From Deinococcus malanensis (GTDB lineage: Bacteria; Deinococcota; Deinococci; Deinococcales; Deinococcaceae), in NCBI RefSeq assembly GCF_014647655.1, contig NZ_BMPP01000003.1:62001-126000 (forward strand): DNA of 64,000 bases, read 5' to 3'. Shown here piece after piece: positions 19,592 through 29,319 of the stretch. Each line of letters starts with the position of its first letter. Position 1 is the stretch's first letter. The position numbers and the translations under genes are program-made. The notes beneath the pieces are model-generated. The model worked only from the letters and a program-made list of their open reading frames with translations. It was not told the DNA's origin and did no database searches.

Positions 19592-19603
19592 AACGCTTAC
19601 GTT
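19592..19603. promoter_or_regulatory. Possible operator AACG-N4-CGTT
   Basis: AACG and CGTT arms flank CTTA in the 134-bp divergent region between the quinone oxidoreductase and acyl-CoA dehydrogenase genes. Inverted repeats of this size are typical of TetR/MerR-type sites. The regulator is unknown; the nearby MerR protein is a candidate. Confidence 0.3.
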
Positions 19604-19668
19604 CAAAGTAGACGTGCGCGGACACTCGCGTGCCTGCCCCTCCCTCTTTCCCCCAGGAGAACTGCGAC

Positions 19669-21465
19669 ATGGCCCCCTTCCTGAGCAAACGAGACCTGAG
19701 TTTTCAGCTGTTCGAGGTGCTGGACAGCGCCGCCCTGCCCCAGCGTCCCCGCTTCGCGGAGCACAGCCGCGAGATCTACGAGGACATTCTGAACCTCGCC
19801 TACACGGTCGCAGAACGCCACTTTGCCCCGCATGCCCGCGAGGCCGACCTGAACGAGCCGCACGTGGTGGACGGCAAGGTCAGGCTCGTCCCCGGCGTGG
19901 CCCAGGCTCTGGCGGCCTTCCGGGACGCCGGGTTCTTCAGCGCCCACCACGACGAGGAACTGGGCGGCCTGCAACTGCCCCGCGTGGTCATGCAGGCCGT
20001 GCAGGCCCACTTCAAGGCGGCCAACATCGGAACCAGCGGCTACGCGTTCCTGACCATCGGCAACGCCAATCTGCAGCGGGTGTTCGCCTCGCCCGAGCAG
20101 CAGCAGCGCTACATGCTGCCGCTGCTCGAGGGCCGCTGGTTCGGCACCATGGCCCTGTCCGAGCCGCACGCCGGGTCCGGTCTGGCCGATATCACCACCA
20201 CTGCCGCGCCCCGGGGCGACGGAACATACAGCATCACCGGCACCAAGATGTGGATCTCTGGCGGCGAGCACGAACTCAGTGAGAACATCATCCATCTCGT
20301 GCTGGCGCGTATTCAGGGGGCGCCCGCAGGTGTCAGGGGCATCAGCCTGTTTCTGGTGCCCCGCTACCGCATTCAGGAGGACGGCACTCCCGGCGAGACC
20401 AACCACGTGGTGCTGGCGGGCCTGAACCACAAAATGGGTTACCGCGGCACGACCAACACCCTGCTCAACTTCGGCGAGGGCGGCGAGACCATCGGCGAAC
20501 TCGTCGGCGAGCCGGGCCGGGGCCTGGCGCAGATGTTCTACATGATGAACGAAGCGCGCATCGGAGTTGGGATGGGCGCCGTCATGCTCGGCTACGCCGG
20601 TTATATGGCCAGCCTGGAGTACGCCCGCGAGCGCTTTCAGGGCCGGCCGGCCAGCCAGAAGGACCCCCAGAGCCCGACCGTTCCGATCATCGCCCACGCG
20701 GACGTCCGCCGGCTGCTGCTGCGGCAGAAGGCCATCGTGGAAGGTGGGCTGGCCCTGGGCCTCTACGCCTCCAGCCTTGTGGACGACCTGCAGACCGGCC
20801 CGGAAGACGCGCGGGAGGACACCCACCTGCTGCTGGACCTGCTGACCCCGCTGGTGAAGTCCTGGCCCAGCAGATACAGCCAGGACGCGCTCAGCGACGC
20901 TATTCAGGTGATGGGCGGCGCGGGCTACACGCGCGACTTCCCGGTCGAGATGTACTACCGCGACAACCGCCTCAATCCCATCCACGAGGGCACTGAGGGC
21001 ATTCAGGGCAACGACCTGCTGGGCCGCAAGGTCACCCAGGCCGGTGGGCGCGGCCTGCAGGTGCTGCTCTCACGCATGCAGGCGGATCTGCGTGCCTCAG
21101 AGGCCCTCGAAGGCCTGGGCGAGATCCGCACGGCGCTCTCTACGGCGGTCAGTCAGTGCACTCAGGCTCTGCAGGCGCTGCTGTCGCAGTCCGGGCGTAT
21201 TGGTCCGGACCTGTATCTGGCCAACGCCAACAGTGCGCTGGAGATGCTGGGCCATACCGTGGTCGGCTGGATGTGGCTTCGTCAGGCGGCTGCGGCGGCC
21301 CGGGCCCTGCCCACTGCCCGTGGCGACGACGCCGACTTCTACCGGGGCAAACTGCACGCCGCCCGCTTCTTCGCCACCCATGAGCTGCCCCGCGTGCGCG
21401 CCCACGCCGACCTGCTGGCCAGCGTGGACCGCACGACCACCGAGATGCAGGAGGCCTGGTTCTGA
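19669..21465 (+). CDS. Acyl-CoA dehydrogenase, large (~600 aa) family
   Basis: 598-residue flavoprotein. The N-terminal helices and middle beta domain include LSEPHAGSGLADI and GTKMWISGGEHEL; the C-terminal FAD-binding helices include MGGAGYTRDFPVEMYYRDNR and HEGTEGIQGNDLLGRK. The extra 130 residues after that match the acetyl-CoA dehydrogenase-like C-terminal extension of this subfamily (DmdC/AidB neighbourhood). It oxidises an acyl-CoA to the enoyl-CoA, passing electrons to ETF; chain specificity cannot be read. The ATG at 19669 has AGGAG nine bases upstream. Its TGA overlaps the next ATG (TGATG). Confidence 0.9.
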   Translation: MAPFLSKRDLSFQLFEVLDSAALPQRPRFAEHSREIYEDILNLAYTVAERHFAPHAREADLNEPHVVDGKVRLVPGVAQALAAFRDAGFFSAHHDEELGGLQLPRVVMQAVQAHFKAANIGTSGYAFLTIGNANLQRVFASPEQQQRYMLPLLEGRWFGTMALSEPHAGSGLADITTTAAPRGDGTYSITGTKMWISGGEHELSENIIHLVLARIQGAPAGVRGISLFLVPRYRIQEDGTPGETNHVVLAGLNHKMGYRGTTNTLLNFGEGGETIGELVGEPGRGLAQMFYMMNEARIGVGMGAVMLGYAGYMASLEYARERFQGRPASQKDPQSPTVPIIAHADVRRLLLRQKAIVEGGLALGLYASSLVDDLQTGPEDAREDTHLLLDLLTPLVKSWPSRYSQDALSDAIQVMGGAGYTRDFPVEMYYRDNRLNPIHEGTEGIQGNDLLGRKVTQAGGRGLQVLLSRMQADLRASEALEGLGEIRTALSTAVSQCTQALQALLSQSGRIGPDLYLANANSALEMLGHTVVGWMWLRQAAAAARALPTARGDDADFYRGKLHAARFFATHELPRVRAHADLLASVDRTTTEMQEAWF

Positions 21466-22289
21466 TGCCGGCTTTCGCTCCTGCACAAACGGTGAAGGTC
21501 CAGGGCCGAACCATTGCCTACAGCGAGGAGACGCCGGCCGATCCGCAGGGCACGGTCCTGTTTCTGCCTGGGCTGGGCGGTACCCGGCTGACCTGGCGCT
21601 CACAGCTTCCGGTCTTCGGGAGGCGGTACCGGGCCCTGAGTCTGGACCACCGCGACACTGGAGGCAGCGACCCGGCCCCGGACGACTACACCACGGCAGA
21701 CCAGGCAGACGACGCAGCTGCACTGCTCCGTGCCCTGGACGCGGCCCCCGCGCACGTGGTGGGCCTGAGCATGGGCGGTTTCGTGGCCCTGAACCTCGCG
21801 GTGAGGCACCCGGAACTGCTGCGCAGCCTGACCCTGGTGGCCACCTCCGCCGGCGGCCAGACCCATGTCAAACCCAATCCTGCGGGCCGTGAGGCGTTGC
21901 GGCCGGACTTCTCCCTGAGCGCCGGGGAGCGGGCCTTGCACTCCACACGCCTGATTACCGCGCCGGGATGGATGGACGCCAACCCCCGGCTGCATGCAGG
22001 AATTGCGGCCGGTGCCGACGAACATCCCTTCGCGCCGGAGGTATATGCCCGGCAGTTCCGCTCCACCAGCACGCATGACGTGACCGGCGACCTAAGCCGG
22101 CTGGACCTTCCCACGCTGGTGATCCACGGTGACGCCGACCCACTCGTCCGTTACGAGAACGGCGAGCACCTGGCACGCAGCATTCCCGGCGCGCAGTTCA
22201 TCACCTATGCCGGAACCGGGCACCTACCACCCCTGGAGCAATACGAGCAGTTCAACCGAGACGTGCTGACCTTTGTAGACGCGCATTAA
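21465..22289 (+). CDS. Alpha/beta hydrolase
   Basis: 274-residue alpha/beta hydrolase. Nucleophile elbow GLSMGGF (Ser about 103), acid in VIHGDADPLV, His in GTGHLPPLEQ and oxyanion region LPGLGGTRLTW give a complete triad. No signal peptide. Start overlaps the stop of the acyl-CoA dehydrogenase, so it belongs to that unit; it may act as a thioesterase or esterase in the same pathway. The exact substrate is not readable. Confidence 0.88.
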   Translation: MPAFAPAQTVKVQGRTIAYSEETPADPQGTVLFLPGLGGTRLTWRSQLPVFGRRYRALSLDHRDTGGSDPAPDDYTTADQADDAAALLRALDAAPAHVVGLSMGGFVALNLAVRHPELLRSLTLVATSAGGQTHVKPNPAGREALRPDFSLSAGERALHSTRLITAPGWMDANPRLHAGIAAGADEHPFAPEVYARQFRSTSTHDVTGDLSRLDLPTLVIHGDADPLVRYENGEHLARSIPGAQFITYAGTGHLPPLEQYEQFNRDVLTFVDAH

Positions 22290-22423
22290 CCTGTCTTGTC
22301 TGCCAGGACGCGCGCCAACGACACACCCGCGATGGGGTCACCTGGCTGGGTGGCGTCGGCAGGAAGGCCCTGGCCAGCGAAAAGGCAGTCTGTCACTGCG
22401 GCCGTGCAGGCCGCGGCGCGGTA

Positions 22424-22452
22424 ACCCGCCTGGGCCGAGAGAGGCGGGTCTT
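22424..22452 (+). terminator. Likely terminator after the hydrolase gene
   Basis: ACCCGCCT and AGGCGGGT form an eight-pair stem with a ten-base loop, followed by the short CTTT. It lies between the hydrolase and uvrA2 and would close the acyl-CoA dehydrogenase unit. Confidence 0.55.
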
Positions 22453-22508
22453 TAGCAAATCTCCGGACTGCCGGCTGGAAGCCCGCTTCTGGCCGGATAC
22501 TCCGGGGC

Positions 22509-25049
22509 ATGACCCCTGGCCGGACCTACGGTGACCCACAGGAAGTTGGCTTCGTGCGTGTCCGTGGCGCGCGCGAGCACAACCTCAAGGACATCTCGGT
22601 GGACATCCCACGCGACGCCCTGGTGGTTTTTACCGGCGTTTCGGGTTCCGGCAAGTCGTCACTGGCGTTCGGTACGCTGTACGCCGAGGCGCAGCGGCGG
22701 TACCTCGAATCGGTCTCTCCGTACGCGCGGCGGCTGTTCCATCAGCTCGGCGCTCCGGACGTGGACGCCATCGAGGGCCTGCCACCGGCCGTGGCCCTGC
22801 AGCAGCAGCGCGGCGCGCCGACTGCTCGTTCCTCAGTGGGAAGCGTCACCACCCTTTCCAACCTGCTGCGCATGCTGTACTCGCGGGCCGGTGACTACCC
22901 CCCCGGGCAGCCGATCGTGTACGCCGAGGGCTTCTCGCCCAACACCCCGGAAGGGGCATGTCCGAATTGCCACGGCCTGGGCCGGGTGTACGAGGTGACG
23001 GAAGCCTCCATGGTGCCGGACCCGTCGCTGACCATCCGCGAGCGGGCCATTGCGGCCTGGCCCACCGCCTGGGGCGGCCAGAACCAGCGCGACATCCTGG
23101 TGACGCTGGGGTACGACGTGGACCGCCCCTGGCGCGAGCTGCCGCAGGAGCAGCGCGACTGGATTCTGTTCACCGACGAGCAGCCGGTGGTGCAGGTCTA
23201 CCCCGGGCTGACCCCGGAGGAAACGAAACGGGCCCTGAAGCGCAAGCTGGAGCCCAGTTACATGGGCACCTTCTCCAGTGCCCGGCGGCACGTCCTGCAC
23301 ACCTTCGCCACCTCCGAAAGTGCGGCCATGAGAAAGCGGGTCCAGGGGTTCATGCTGAGCACCGAATGCCCGGTCTGTCACGGGAAGCGTCTGCGCCCCG
23401 AGGCCCTGACGGTGACCTTCGCTGGAATGGACATTACCGAGTTCTCCCGGCTGCCGCTCAAGGCTGTATCGCAGCTGCTTCAGAGCCATGCACAGGGCGT
23501 TTCCACCTCTGCCGACCGATTACACCCTGAGCAGGCCATTGCCCGGCAGCGTCTGGCCCAGGATCTGGAAGCGCGCCTGGAGGTGCTGCTGGACCTGGGG
23601 CTGGGCTACCTGTCGCTGGAGCGCGCCACGCCCACCCTGTCGCCGGGCGAGCTGCAGCGCCTGCGGCTGGCCACCCAGCTCTACTCGCACCTGTTCGGTG
23701 TGGTGTATGTGCTCGACGAGCCCTCGGCCGGGTTGCATCCGGCCGACACCGAGGCCTTGCTCTCGGCGCTCGACGGCCTCAAGCGGGCCGGCAACTCGCT
23801 GTTCGTCGTGGAGCATGACCTGGACGTGGTGCGCCGCGCCGACTGGCTGGTGGACGTCGGGCCGGCGGCCGGAGAGCACGGCGGGCAGATTCTCTACAGT
23901 GGTCCGCCAGCAGGACTCCGTGATGTGGATGCCTCCCAGACCGCACGCTACCTGTTCCGCGACGAACGGGCTGGGGCCTGCACACCCCGCGTGCCTTCCG
24001 GGTGGCTGGAACTCCGGGGCGTGACCCGCAACAACCTGCAGGCGCTGGACGTGCGCTTCCCGCTGGGTGTGCTGACCAGCGTGACCGGCGTGTCGGGCTC
24101 CGGCAAATCCACCCTGGTCAGTCAGGTGCTGGTCGAGACCCTGGCCGCCCGGCTGGGGCATGAACTTCCGGCCGAAACCGAGGACGACGAGCACGCCGAG
24201 TCTCGACCAGAACGCCTGGGCAGTCCTGCGCACCTGGCCGGCGACCTCGACCGGGTGAGCCGGCTGGTGCGGGTGGACCAGAAGCCGATCGGCCGTACGC
24301 CCCGCAGCAACATGGCCACGTACACTGGCCTGTTCGACCATGTCCGGCGCCTGTTTGCGTCCGCCCCACTGGCGAAAAAACGCCGCTACAATGCCGGGCG
24401 CTTTTCCTTCAACGTCAAGGGTGGCCGCTGTGAACACTGCCAGGGAGAAGGCTGGGTCATGGTGGAACTGCTGTTCCTGCCCAGCGTGTATGCGCCCTGC
24501 CCGGTGTGCCATGGCGCCCGCTACAACCCCCAGACCCTGGAGGTCGAATATGCAGGGCAGAACATTGCTGGTGTCCTGGGCATGACCGTGGACGCGGCCC
24601 GTGAGTTTTTTGCCGGGGAGCCGCCGGTCCGGCGTGCCCTGGACACTCTGGCCGAGGTGGGCCTGGGTTATCTGCGCCTGGGACAACCGGCCACGGAACT
24701 CTCGGGTGGTGAGGCCCAGCGGGTCAAGCTGGCCACTGAACTGCAGCGCACGGGCCGGGGCCGCACGGTCTATGTGCTCGATGAACCGACGACAGGACTG
24801 CACCCGGCCGACGTCGAGCGGCTGCTGCGGCAGCTGGGGCGGCTGGTAGACTCCGGCCATACGGTGATCACCGTCGAGCATGACTTACAGGTGGTGGTCG
24901 GCAGCGACTGGGTCATCGACCTGGGCCCAGGCGCCGGTGACGAAGGTGGCCAGATTGTGACAGTAGGCCCACCCACCCAAGTGGCGCGCAGCGAGGTCAG
25001 CCGCACCGCACCCTATCTGCGCCGGGTGCTGGGACCGGAAACCACCTGA
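22509..25049 (+). CDS. uvrA2: Class II excinuclease ABC subunit A (UvrA2)
   Basis: 846-residue ABC ATPase of the UvrA family. Two ATPase modules: Walker [13 protein letters not shown] (about 38-50) and [11 protein letters not shown] (about 527); signatures LSPGELQR (degenerate) and LSGGEAQR; Walker [14 protein letters not shown] and [13 protein letters not shown]. Zinc sites CPNCHG, CPVCHG and CEHCQG plus CPVCHG are kept. It is about 100 residues shorter than UvrA1 and has no clear UvrB-binding domain, as in class II UvrA. Proposed roles are DNA damage tolerance or drug export-like protection. The ATG has GATACT seven bases upstream and no Shine-Dalgarno, a leaderless pattern. Confidence 0.92.
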   Translation: MTPGRTYGDPQEVGFVRVRGAREHNLKDISVDIPRDALVVFTGVSGSGKSSLAFGTLYAEAQRRYLESVSPYARRLFHQLGAPDVDAIEGLPPAVALQQQRGAPTARSSVGSVTTLSNLLRMLYSRAGDYPPGQPIVYAEGFSPNTPEGACPNCHGLGRVYEVTEASMVPDPSLTIRERAIAAWPTAWGGQNQRDILVTLGYDVDRPWRELPQEQRDWILFTDEQPVVQVYPGLTPEETKRALKRKLEPSYMGTFSSARRHVLHTFATSESAAMRKRVQGFMLSTECPVCHGKRLRPEALTVTFAGMDITEFSRLPLKAVSQLLQSHAQGVSTSADRLHPEQAIARQRLAQDLEARLEVLLDLGLGYLSLERATPTLSPGELQRLRLATQLYSHLFGVVYVLDEPSAGLHPADTEALLSALDGLKRAGNSLFVVEHDLDVVRRADWLVDVGPAAGEHGGQILYSGPPAGLRDVDASQTARYLFRDERAGACTPRVPSGWLELRGVTRNNLQALDVRFPLGVLTSVTGVSGSGKSTLVSQVLVETLAARLGHELPAETEDDEHAESRPERLGSPAHLAGDLDRVSRLVRVDQKPIGRTPRSNMATYTGLFDHVRRLFASAPLAKKRRYNAGRFSFNVKGGRCEHCQGEGWVMVELLFLPSVYAPCPVCHGARYNPQTLEVEYAGQNIAGVLGMTVDAAREFFAGEPPVRRALDTLAEVGLGYLRLGQPATELSGGEAQRVKLATELQRTGRGRTVYVLDEPTTGLHPADVERLLRQLGRLVDSGHTVITVEHDLQVVVGSDWVIDLGPGAGDEGGQIVTVGPPTQVARSEVSRTAPYLRRVLGPETT

Positions 25050-25103
25050 CAGGGGAGGGGGGTGGGAAGTAAGGGTCCCCGTCGCCCTTGGCTGGAAGTC
25101 GCC

Positions 25104-25823
25104 TCAGGCCCCGATTCGCGGCGCCGCGCGGGCTCCCAGAAGGACATGTGGCAGGTCTCCGATCAGCCCGTCTACGTCCAGGCCGCAGAGCCTGTGCACT
25201 TCCGTGACGCTGTTCACGGTCCAGGCATTGACCTGCCAGCCGTGGACACGGGCCTGCGCCATCAGCTGGTGGGTCACCAGGGTATGAACAGGATGCAGCG
25301 CCTGACAGCCGGTCCACCGCATCATCAGCGGTATGAGATCCAGCTGCCCCCACCGGTACCCATGGTGAACCAGCAGCGCCCGTGGCACCTCGGGGGCTTC
25401 GCGCCGTGCCGCCAGCAGCAACCACGGGTTGAAGGAGCTGACAATCACCTGCCCAGCCAGTCCAAAGGTTCGGATCAGGTCCAGGGTCCGGCCGACCCGG
25501 TCGTCTGGTCGTGCGGACTCGAACTTCAATTCCACGTTGACAAAAGCACCCGAATTGGCAGCCCAGGCCAGCGCCTGCGCCAGGGAAGGAATTCCAGACG
25601 GCAGCTGGCTGCGCACCAGCGTCGTCAGCGCGCGGCCATCGGGAAGGGCCGCGTCGTGGTGAACCACCAGCGTGCCGTCCAGCAGGCGGCGCACATCCAG
25701 CTCGACCCCGTCGAGTCCGGCATCGAGCGCGGCATGAAATCCGCTCAGACTGTTTTCGGGATGCGCTTTGGGAGAGCCGCGGTGCCCCAACAGCAGGGGA
25801 CGGCGAAATGCGGGTGAGGCCAT
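25104..25823 (-). CDS. Glycerophosphodiester phosphodiesterase
   Basis: 239-residue GDPD of TIM-barrel fold, hydrolysing glycerophosphodiesters to glycerol-3-phosphate and an alcohol. Motifs: LLGHRGSPKAHPENS (catalytic His, Glu-Asn), GVELDVRRLLDGTLVVHHD (metal Glu/Asp, second His), VNVELKFE, and the C-terminal VNAWTVNS with DGLIGDLP. No signal peptide, so cytosolic. Start at 25823 (MASPAFRRP) has TAGGCT five bases upstream. It lies after the receiver gene on the same strand. Confidence 0.9.
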   Translation of the reverse strand: MASPAFRRPLLLGHRGSPKAHPENSLSGFHAALDAGLDGVELDVRRLLDGTLVVHHDAALPDGRALTTLVRSQLPSGIPSLAQALAWAANSGAFVNVELKFESARPDDRVGRTLDLIRTFGLAGQVIVSSFNPWLLLAARREAPEVPRALLVHHGYRWGQLDLIPLMMRWTGCQALHPVHTLVTHQLMAQARVHGWQVNAWTVNSVTEVHRLCGLDVDGLIGDLPHVLLGARAAPRIGA

Positions 25824-25887
25824 ACCACAGCCTAACGGTCCGGTGTCGGGGCAGGTGCCATGATTTGGCAGCTCCCGCCTGCAGGGC

Positions 25888-26301
25888 CTAGCTTGATGTC
25901 CCAACCACGCGGTTGACCTGCCAGTACGACAGAAACGCCTCTATCTGCGCCAGGAAGCCGCCGAACGAAGGCGCCTTGACCAGATAGGAACTGGCATGCA
26001 GCGTGTAGGAGCGTGCCACGTCCTCCTGCGACTGTGAGGTCGAGAGCATCACGACCGGAATCAGGGCCAGCCGGGGATCCGACTTCAGGGCCGCAAGCAC
26101 CTCGAAGCCGTTCATGCCAGGCATGTTGACGTCCAGCAGCAGCACATCCGGGAGCACGGTGGTGTTCTTCAGGTACTCCAGTGCCTCAGGGCCACTGGGC
26201 TGGGTCAGCAGGTGGCAGTCGGCGCAGACCTGCTCAAAGGCCTCCTCCGCCAGAACCCGGTCCTGGGGATTGTCATCTATGAGCAGAATCTGACGCACCA
26301 T
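25888..26301 (-). CDS. Single-domain response regulator (Rcp1-like)
   Basis: 137-residue receiver with no output domain. Acidic pair LLIDDNPQDR, phospho-acceptor Asp about residue 58 (LLLDVNMPGMNG), Thr/Ser switch in VVMLSTSQSQED and Lys in SSYLVKAPSF are all present, so phosphotransfer is likely. It matches the Rcp1 group that partners phytochrome-type kinases; the histidine kinase at 11005 has such an output module and is a candidate partner. GAAGGC lies close to the ATG and TAATAT sits eight bases before it. Confidence 0.9.
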   Translation of the reverse strand: MVRQILLIDDNPQDRVLAEEAFEQVCADCHLLTQPSGPEALEYLKNTTVLPDVLLLDVNMPGMNGFEVLAALKSDPRLALIPVVMLSTSQSQEDVARSYTLHASSYLVKAPSFGGFLAQIEAFLSYWQVNRVVGTSS

Positions 26302-26389
26302 ACGCCTTCATATTAACCCCGGCTTCATTTGCTGGGTGTGAGCTTCACTACGTCGTCTCTTCCGCCGGAATATCCCTGTTCGTTCAAAA

Positions 26390-26419
26390 TTGACGCGCAC
26401 GTACATTTCTCCGTATGCT
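26390..26419 (+). promoter_or_regulatory. Sigma-70-type promoter of the SDR-MaoC-ACAD operon
   Basis: TTGACG (26390-26395) and TATGCT (26414-26419) are separated by 18 bases, about 48 bases before the first gene at 26467. It is one of the better matches to a housekeeping promoter in the window and heads the eight-gene operon. Confidence 0.6.
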
Positions 26420-26466
26420 GGCCGGGCACCGCAATTCAGCCCACTCCCCTGCTCATGGAGGTTCCT

Positions 26467-27276
26467 ATGCCGCCCCAAGAATCCGCGTCCGTGCCGCCTT
26501 CGACCCTCAAAAATTTGTTCGACCTGACTGGCCGTGTCGCCCTGATTACCGGCGGATCGCGCGGGCTGGGACTGCAGATGGCCGAGGCGCTGGGCGAATA
26601 CGGCGCCACTGTGGTCCTGACGGCCCGCAAGCAGCACGAACTCGATGAGGCCCGCACGCACCTGCAGGGCATGGGTATCCAGGCCCATGTGTATGCCGGC
26701 GACCTCGGCGACTTCCAGAATATCGAGCCCACTGTGGAGCGCATTCTGGCCGAGGTCGGTCCTATCGACATCCTGGTCAACAACGCCGGGGCCACCTGGG
26801 GGGCGCCCACAGCCGAGCACCCCATGGAAGCCTGGATGAAGGTCATGAACGTCAACCTGAACGGAACCTTTCTGCTGACCCAGCAGGTGCTGCGCCGCAG
26901 CATGCTCCCCCGTGGCAAGGGGCGGATCATCAATATTGCCAGCGTGGCCGGACTCCAGGGCAACGACCCGCGCATGACGGCGACGCTGGCCTACAACACG
27001 TCCAAGGGAGGGCTGGTGAACTTCACCCGCGCTCTGGCGGCCGAGATGGCCGACAAGGGCATCACCGTCAACAGCATCTGCCCCGGCTACTTTCCCACCA
27101 AGATGACCAAGGGCACGCTGGCCTACGGCGAGCAGTCCATCCTGGAGCACACGCCCATGCGCCGGCTGGGCGGCGAGCATGACCTCAAGGGCCTGGCCCT
27201 GCTGCTGGCCAGTGACGCCAGTGCGTATATGACTGGTCAGAACATCGCTGTCGACGGCGGCATCACGGCCGTATGA
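26467..27276 (+). CDS. SDR family oxidoreductase, first gene of the acyl-CoA operon
   Basis: 269-residue short-chain dehydrogenase. Cofactor motif TGGSRGLGLQMAEAL, NNAG at LVNNAGATWG, catalytic Ser (INIASVAGLQG) and Tyr-Lys (YNTSKGG), and the C-terminal GQNIAVDGG. An Arg after the glycine motif (SRG) and TARKQ after strand 2 favour NADP(H). It would oxidise or reduce a 3-hydroxyacyl or related intermediate. Start at 26467 has GGAGG five bases upstream. It ends in an ATGA overlap with the MaoC gene. Confidence 0.9.
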   Translation: MPPQESASVPPSTLKNLFDLTGRVALITGGSRGLGLQMAEALGEYGATVVLTARKQHELDEARTHLQGMGIQAHVYAGDLGDFQNIEPTVERILAEVGPIDILVNNAGATWGAPTAEHPMEAWMKVMNVNLNGTFLLTQQVLRRSMLPRGKGRIINIASVAGLQGNDPRMTATLAYNTSKGGLVNFTRALAAEMADKGITVNSICPGYFPTKMTKGTLAYGEQSILEHTPMRRLGGEHDLKGLALLLASDASAYMTGQNIAVDGGITAV

Positions 27277-27731
27277 CCACCCTGACTCCCGCTTCTCTGG
27301 CCGACCACATCGGTCAGGAGGTCGCCCTGTCGGAGTGGGTTGAAGTGTCCCAGGAGCGCATCGACGCGTTCGCTGCTTCCACCGGAGACCACCAGTTCAT
27401 TCATGTGGACCCAGCCAGGGCAGCCGAAGGCCCCTTCGGCACGACCATCGCTCACGGCTTCCTGACGCTTTCCATGCTAGCCGGCGAATTCATGAATACG
27501 GGCGGCGCACCGCACATCGAAGGTGCCCGGATGGTGGTCAACTATGGGTTGAACCGGGTGCGGTTCGTCACGCCGGTCCGCTCCGGCACCCGGCTGCGCA
27601 ACCGGGCAGTCCTGCTCTCGGCCGAGCCCGGCGCCGGGTACCTGCAACTCACGGTGCTGAATACCATCGAGATTGACGGCGAAGCCCGGCCGGCCTGCAC
27701 CGCCGAAAGCATTTTCCGGGTGTACCTGTGA
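27273..27731 (+). CDS. MaoC-like (R)-specific enoyl-CoA hydratase
   Basis: 152-residue hot-dog protein. The hydratase motif is visible: Asp in STGDHQFIHVDPARA with the partner His, and GPFGTTIAHGFLTLSM. It hydrates trans-2-enoyl-CoA to 3-hydroxyacyl-CoA, which suits an operon with dehydrogenases. Translationally coupled to the upstream SDR (ATGA). Confidence 0.9.
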   Translation: MTTLTPASLADHIGQEVALSEWVEVSQERIDAFAASTGDHQFIHVDPARAAEGPFGTTIAHGFLTLSMLAGEFMNTGGAPHIEGARMVVNYGLNRVRFVTPVRSGTRLRNRAVLLSAEPGAGYLQLTVLNTIEIDGEARPACTAESIFRVYL

Positions 27732-27738
27732 CCCCGGC

Positions 27739-28083
27739 ATGATCCCCGGCACCGTGTACACGCTGGAGCACGGACCCACGCGTCTGGGCACGCTGATCAT
27801 TACCGGCAGCGACCATCTGGCTGTACATGGACATTTCGAGCCGTGTCCTGAATTCGCCCTATACCGGCCATTGTTCGACGAAGATGCCGCGCTAGCCGAG
27901 CAAGTGGCCGGTGACCCCGATCCGGCGCTCCTGATCCGGGCTGAAGCGCTGCTTGACCGCATCCTGGCGCTGGGCCTAGTGCTGCGCAGTGCGCGGGGCA
28001 CCGGATACCGCGACTTTCTGATCAGTATCGAGGGCAACCACGCCGGTTTCCGGCCCCTGACCCCCGAGGAGGAACCCTTATGA
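27739..28083 (+). CDS. Conserved-looking hypothetical protein inside the acyl-CoA operon
   Basis: 114-residue protein of unknown function, starting [13 protein letters not shown] at 27739, seven bases after the MaoC stop. It is predicted as alpha/beta with a central helical part ([18 protein letters not shown]). No catalytic motif, metal site or signal was recognised. Its TGA overlaps the ATG of the acyl-CoA dehydrogenase, so it is translated with the operon. A longer start at 27673 would overlap MaoC and is less likely. Confidence 0.7.
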   Translation: MIPGTVYTLEHGPTRLGTLIITGSDHLAVHGHFEPCPEFALYRPLFDEDAALAEQVAGDPDPALLIRAEALLDRILALGLVLRSARGTGYRDFLISIEGNHAGFRPLTPEEEPL

Positions 28084-29318
28084 CCATGTTTGACGTCTCG
28101 CCGCGCGTCCGTGACCTGCACGGGCGCCTCTCGGCCTTCATGGACGCGCACATCTACCCTAACGAGGCCGAGTTCCACCGTCAGGTGAACGAGGGCAACC
28201 GCTGGACGCATGTGCAACTGATTGAAGACCTCAAGCCCAGGGCCCAGTCCGAGGGACTGTGGAATCTGTTCCTGCCCCCGGCCAGCGACCCGGAAGGTAA
28301 GTATGGCGGGGGCCTGACAAATCTGGAATATGCCCGGCTGTGCGAGGTGATGGGCCAGGTCTGGTGGGCGCCCGAGGTTTTCAACTGCAACGCGCCTGAT
28401 ACCGGCAACATGGAGGTTCTGGCCCGCTACGGCACGCCCGAGCAGAAAGAGCAGTGGCTGGCGCCGCTCCTGAACGGCGAGATCCGCAGCGCCTTTTCCA
28501 TGACCGAGCCGGAAGTGGCCAGCAGCGACGCCACGAACATTCAGGCGAGCATCGTACGTGAGGGCGACGAATACGTCATCAACGGGCGCAAGTGGTGGAC
28601 CAGCGGCGCCGGTGACCCGCGCTGTGCCATCAGCATTTTCATGGGCAAGACCGACCCGTCGGCCGAGCGGCACCTGCAGCAGTCCATGATCCTGGTTCCG
28701 ATGGACACTCCGGGCGTGACCACCGAGCGCATGATGACGGTCTTCGGCTACGACGACGCCCCACACGGTCATGCCGAGATGACCTTCGAAAACGTGCGTG
28801 TGCCGGCCAGCAACATGCTGCTGGGCGAGGGCCGCGGCTTCGAAATCGCCCAGGGCCGCCTGGGGCCCGGGCGCATCCACCACTGCATGCGTCTGATCGG
28901 GCAGGCTGAGCGCGCCCTGGGGCTGATGGTCCAGCGGTCCTCGCAGCGCGTCGCGTTCGGCAAACCCCTGGCCGGGCACCAGCACGTGCGCGAGGCGATT
29001 GCCCACAGCCGTATGGAGATCGACCAAGCCCGGCTGCTGACCCTGCAGGCCGCCCACATGATGGACACCGTGGGCAACAAGGAGGCGCGCGGTCAGATCG
29101 CGGCCATCAAGGTGGTAGCACCGAACGTCGCGCTGAAGGTTATCGACCGGGCCATTCAGATCTTCGGCGGCGCCGGGGTCAGCCAGGACACTCCATTGGC
29201 CATGATGTACGCCCAGGCCCGCACCTTGCGGCTCGCCGACGGCCCGGACATCGTGCACACCGAGACGGTGGCCAAAGAAGAGCTGCGGCGCCAGGGCGTG
29301 AGCCTGCGGAGAGGCTGA
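28080..29318 (+). CDS. Acyl-CoA dehydrogenase, ACAD10/11-like
   Basis: 412-residue flavoprotein. FAD/substrate loop [33 protein letters not shown], helix region [19 protein letters not shown] and [20 protein letters not shown] near the end. The [11 protein letters not shown] and [24 protein letters not shown] signatures resemble the ACAD domains of ACAD10/ACAD11. In those proteins and in bacterial LvaC this domain works with an APH-type kinase to remove the 4-hydroxyl of 4-hydroxyacyl-CoA via phosphorylation; the kinase is encoded three genes downstream. That role is inference. ATGA overlap with the preceding gene. Confidence 0.9.
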   Translation: MTMFDVSPRVRDLHGRLSAFMDAHIYPNEAEFHRQVNEGNRWTHVQLIEDLKPRAQSEGLWNLFLPPASDPEGKYGGGLTNLEYARLCEVMGQVWWAPEVFNCNAPDTGNMEVLARYGTPEQKEQWLAPLLNGEIRSAFSMTEPEVASSDATNIQASIVREGDEYVINGRKWWTSGAGDPRCAISIFMGKTDPSAERHLQQSMILVPMDTPGVTTERMMTVFGYDDAPHGHAEMTFENVRVPASNMLLGEGRGFEIAQGRLGPGRIHHCMRLIGQAERALGLMVQRSSQRVAFGKPLAGHQHVREAIAHSRMEIDQARLLTLQAAHMMDTVGNKEARGQIAAIKVVAPNVALKVIDRAIQIFGGAGVSQDTPLAMMYAQARTLRLADGPDIVHTETVAKEELRRQGVSLRRG

Positions 29319-29319
29319 G

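Noticed and set aside
23520..24881. 453-codon minus-strand frame
   Set aside because: Antisense to uvrA2, no recognisable domain.
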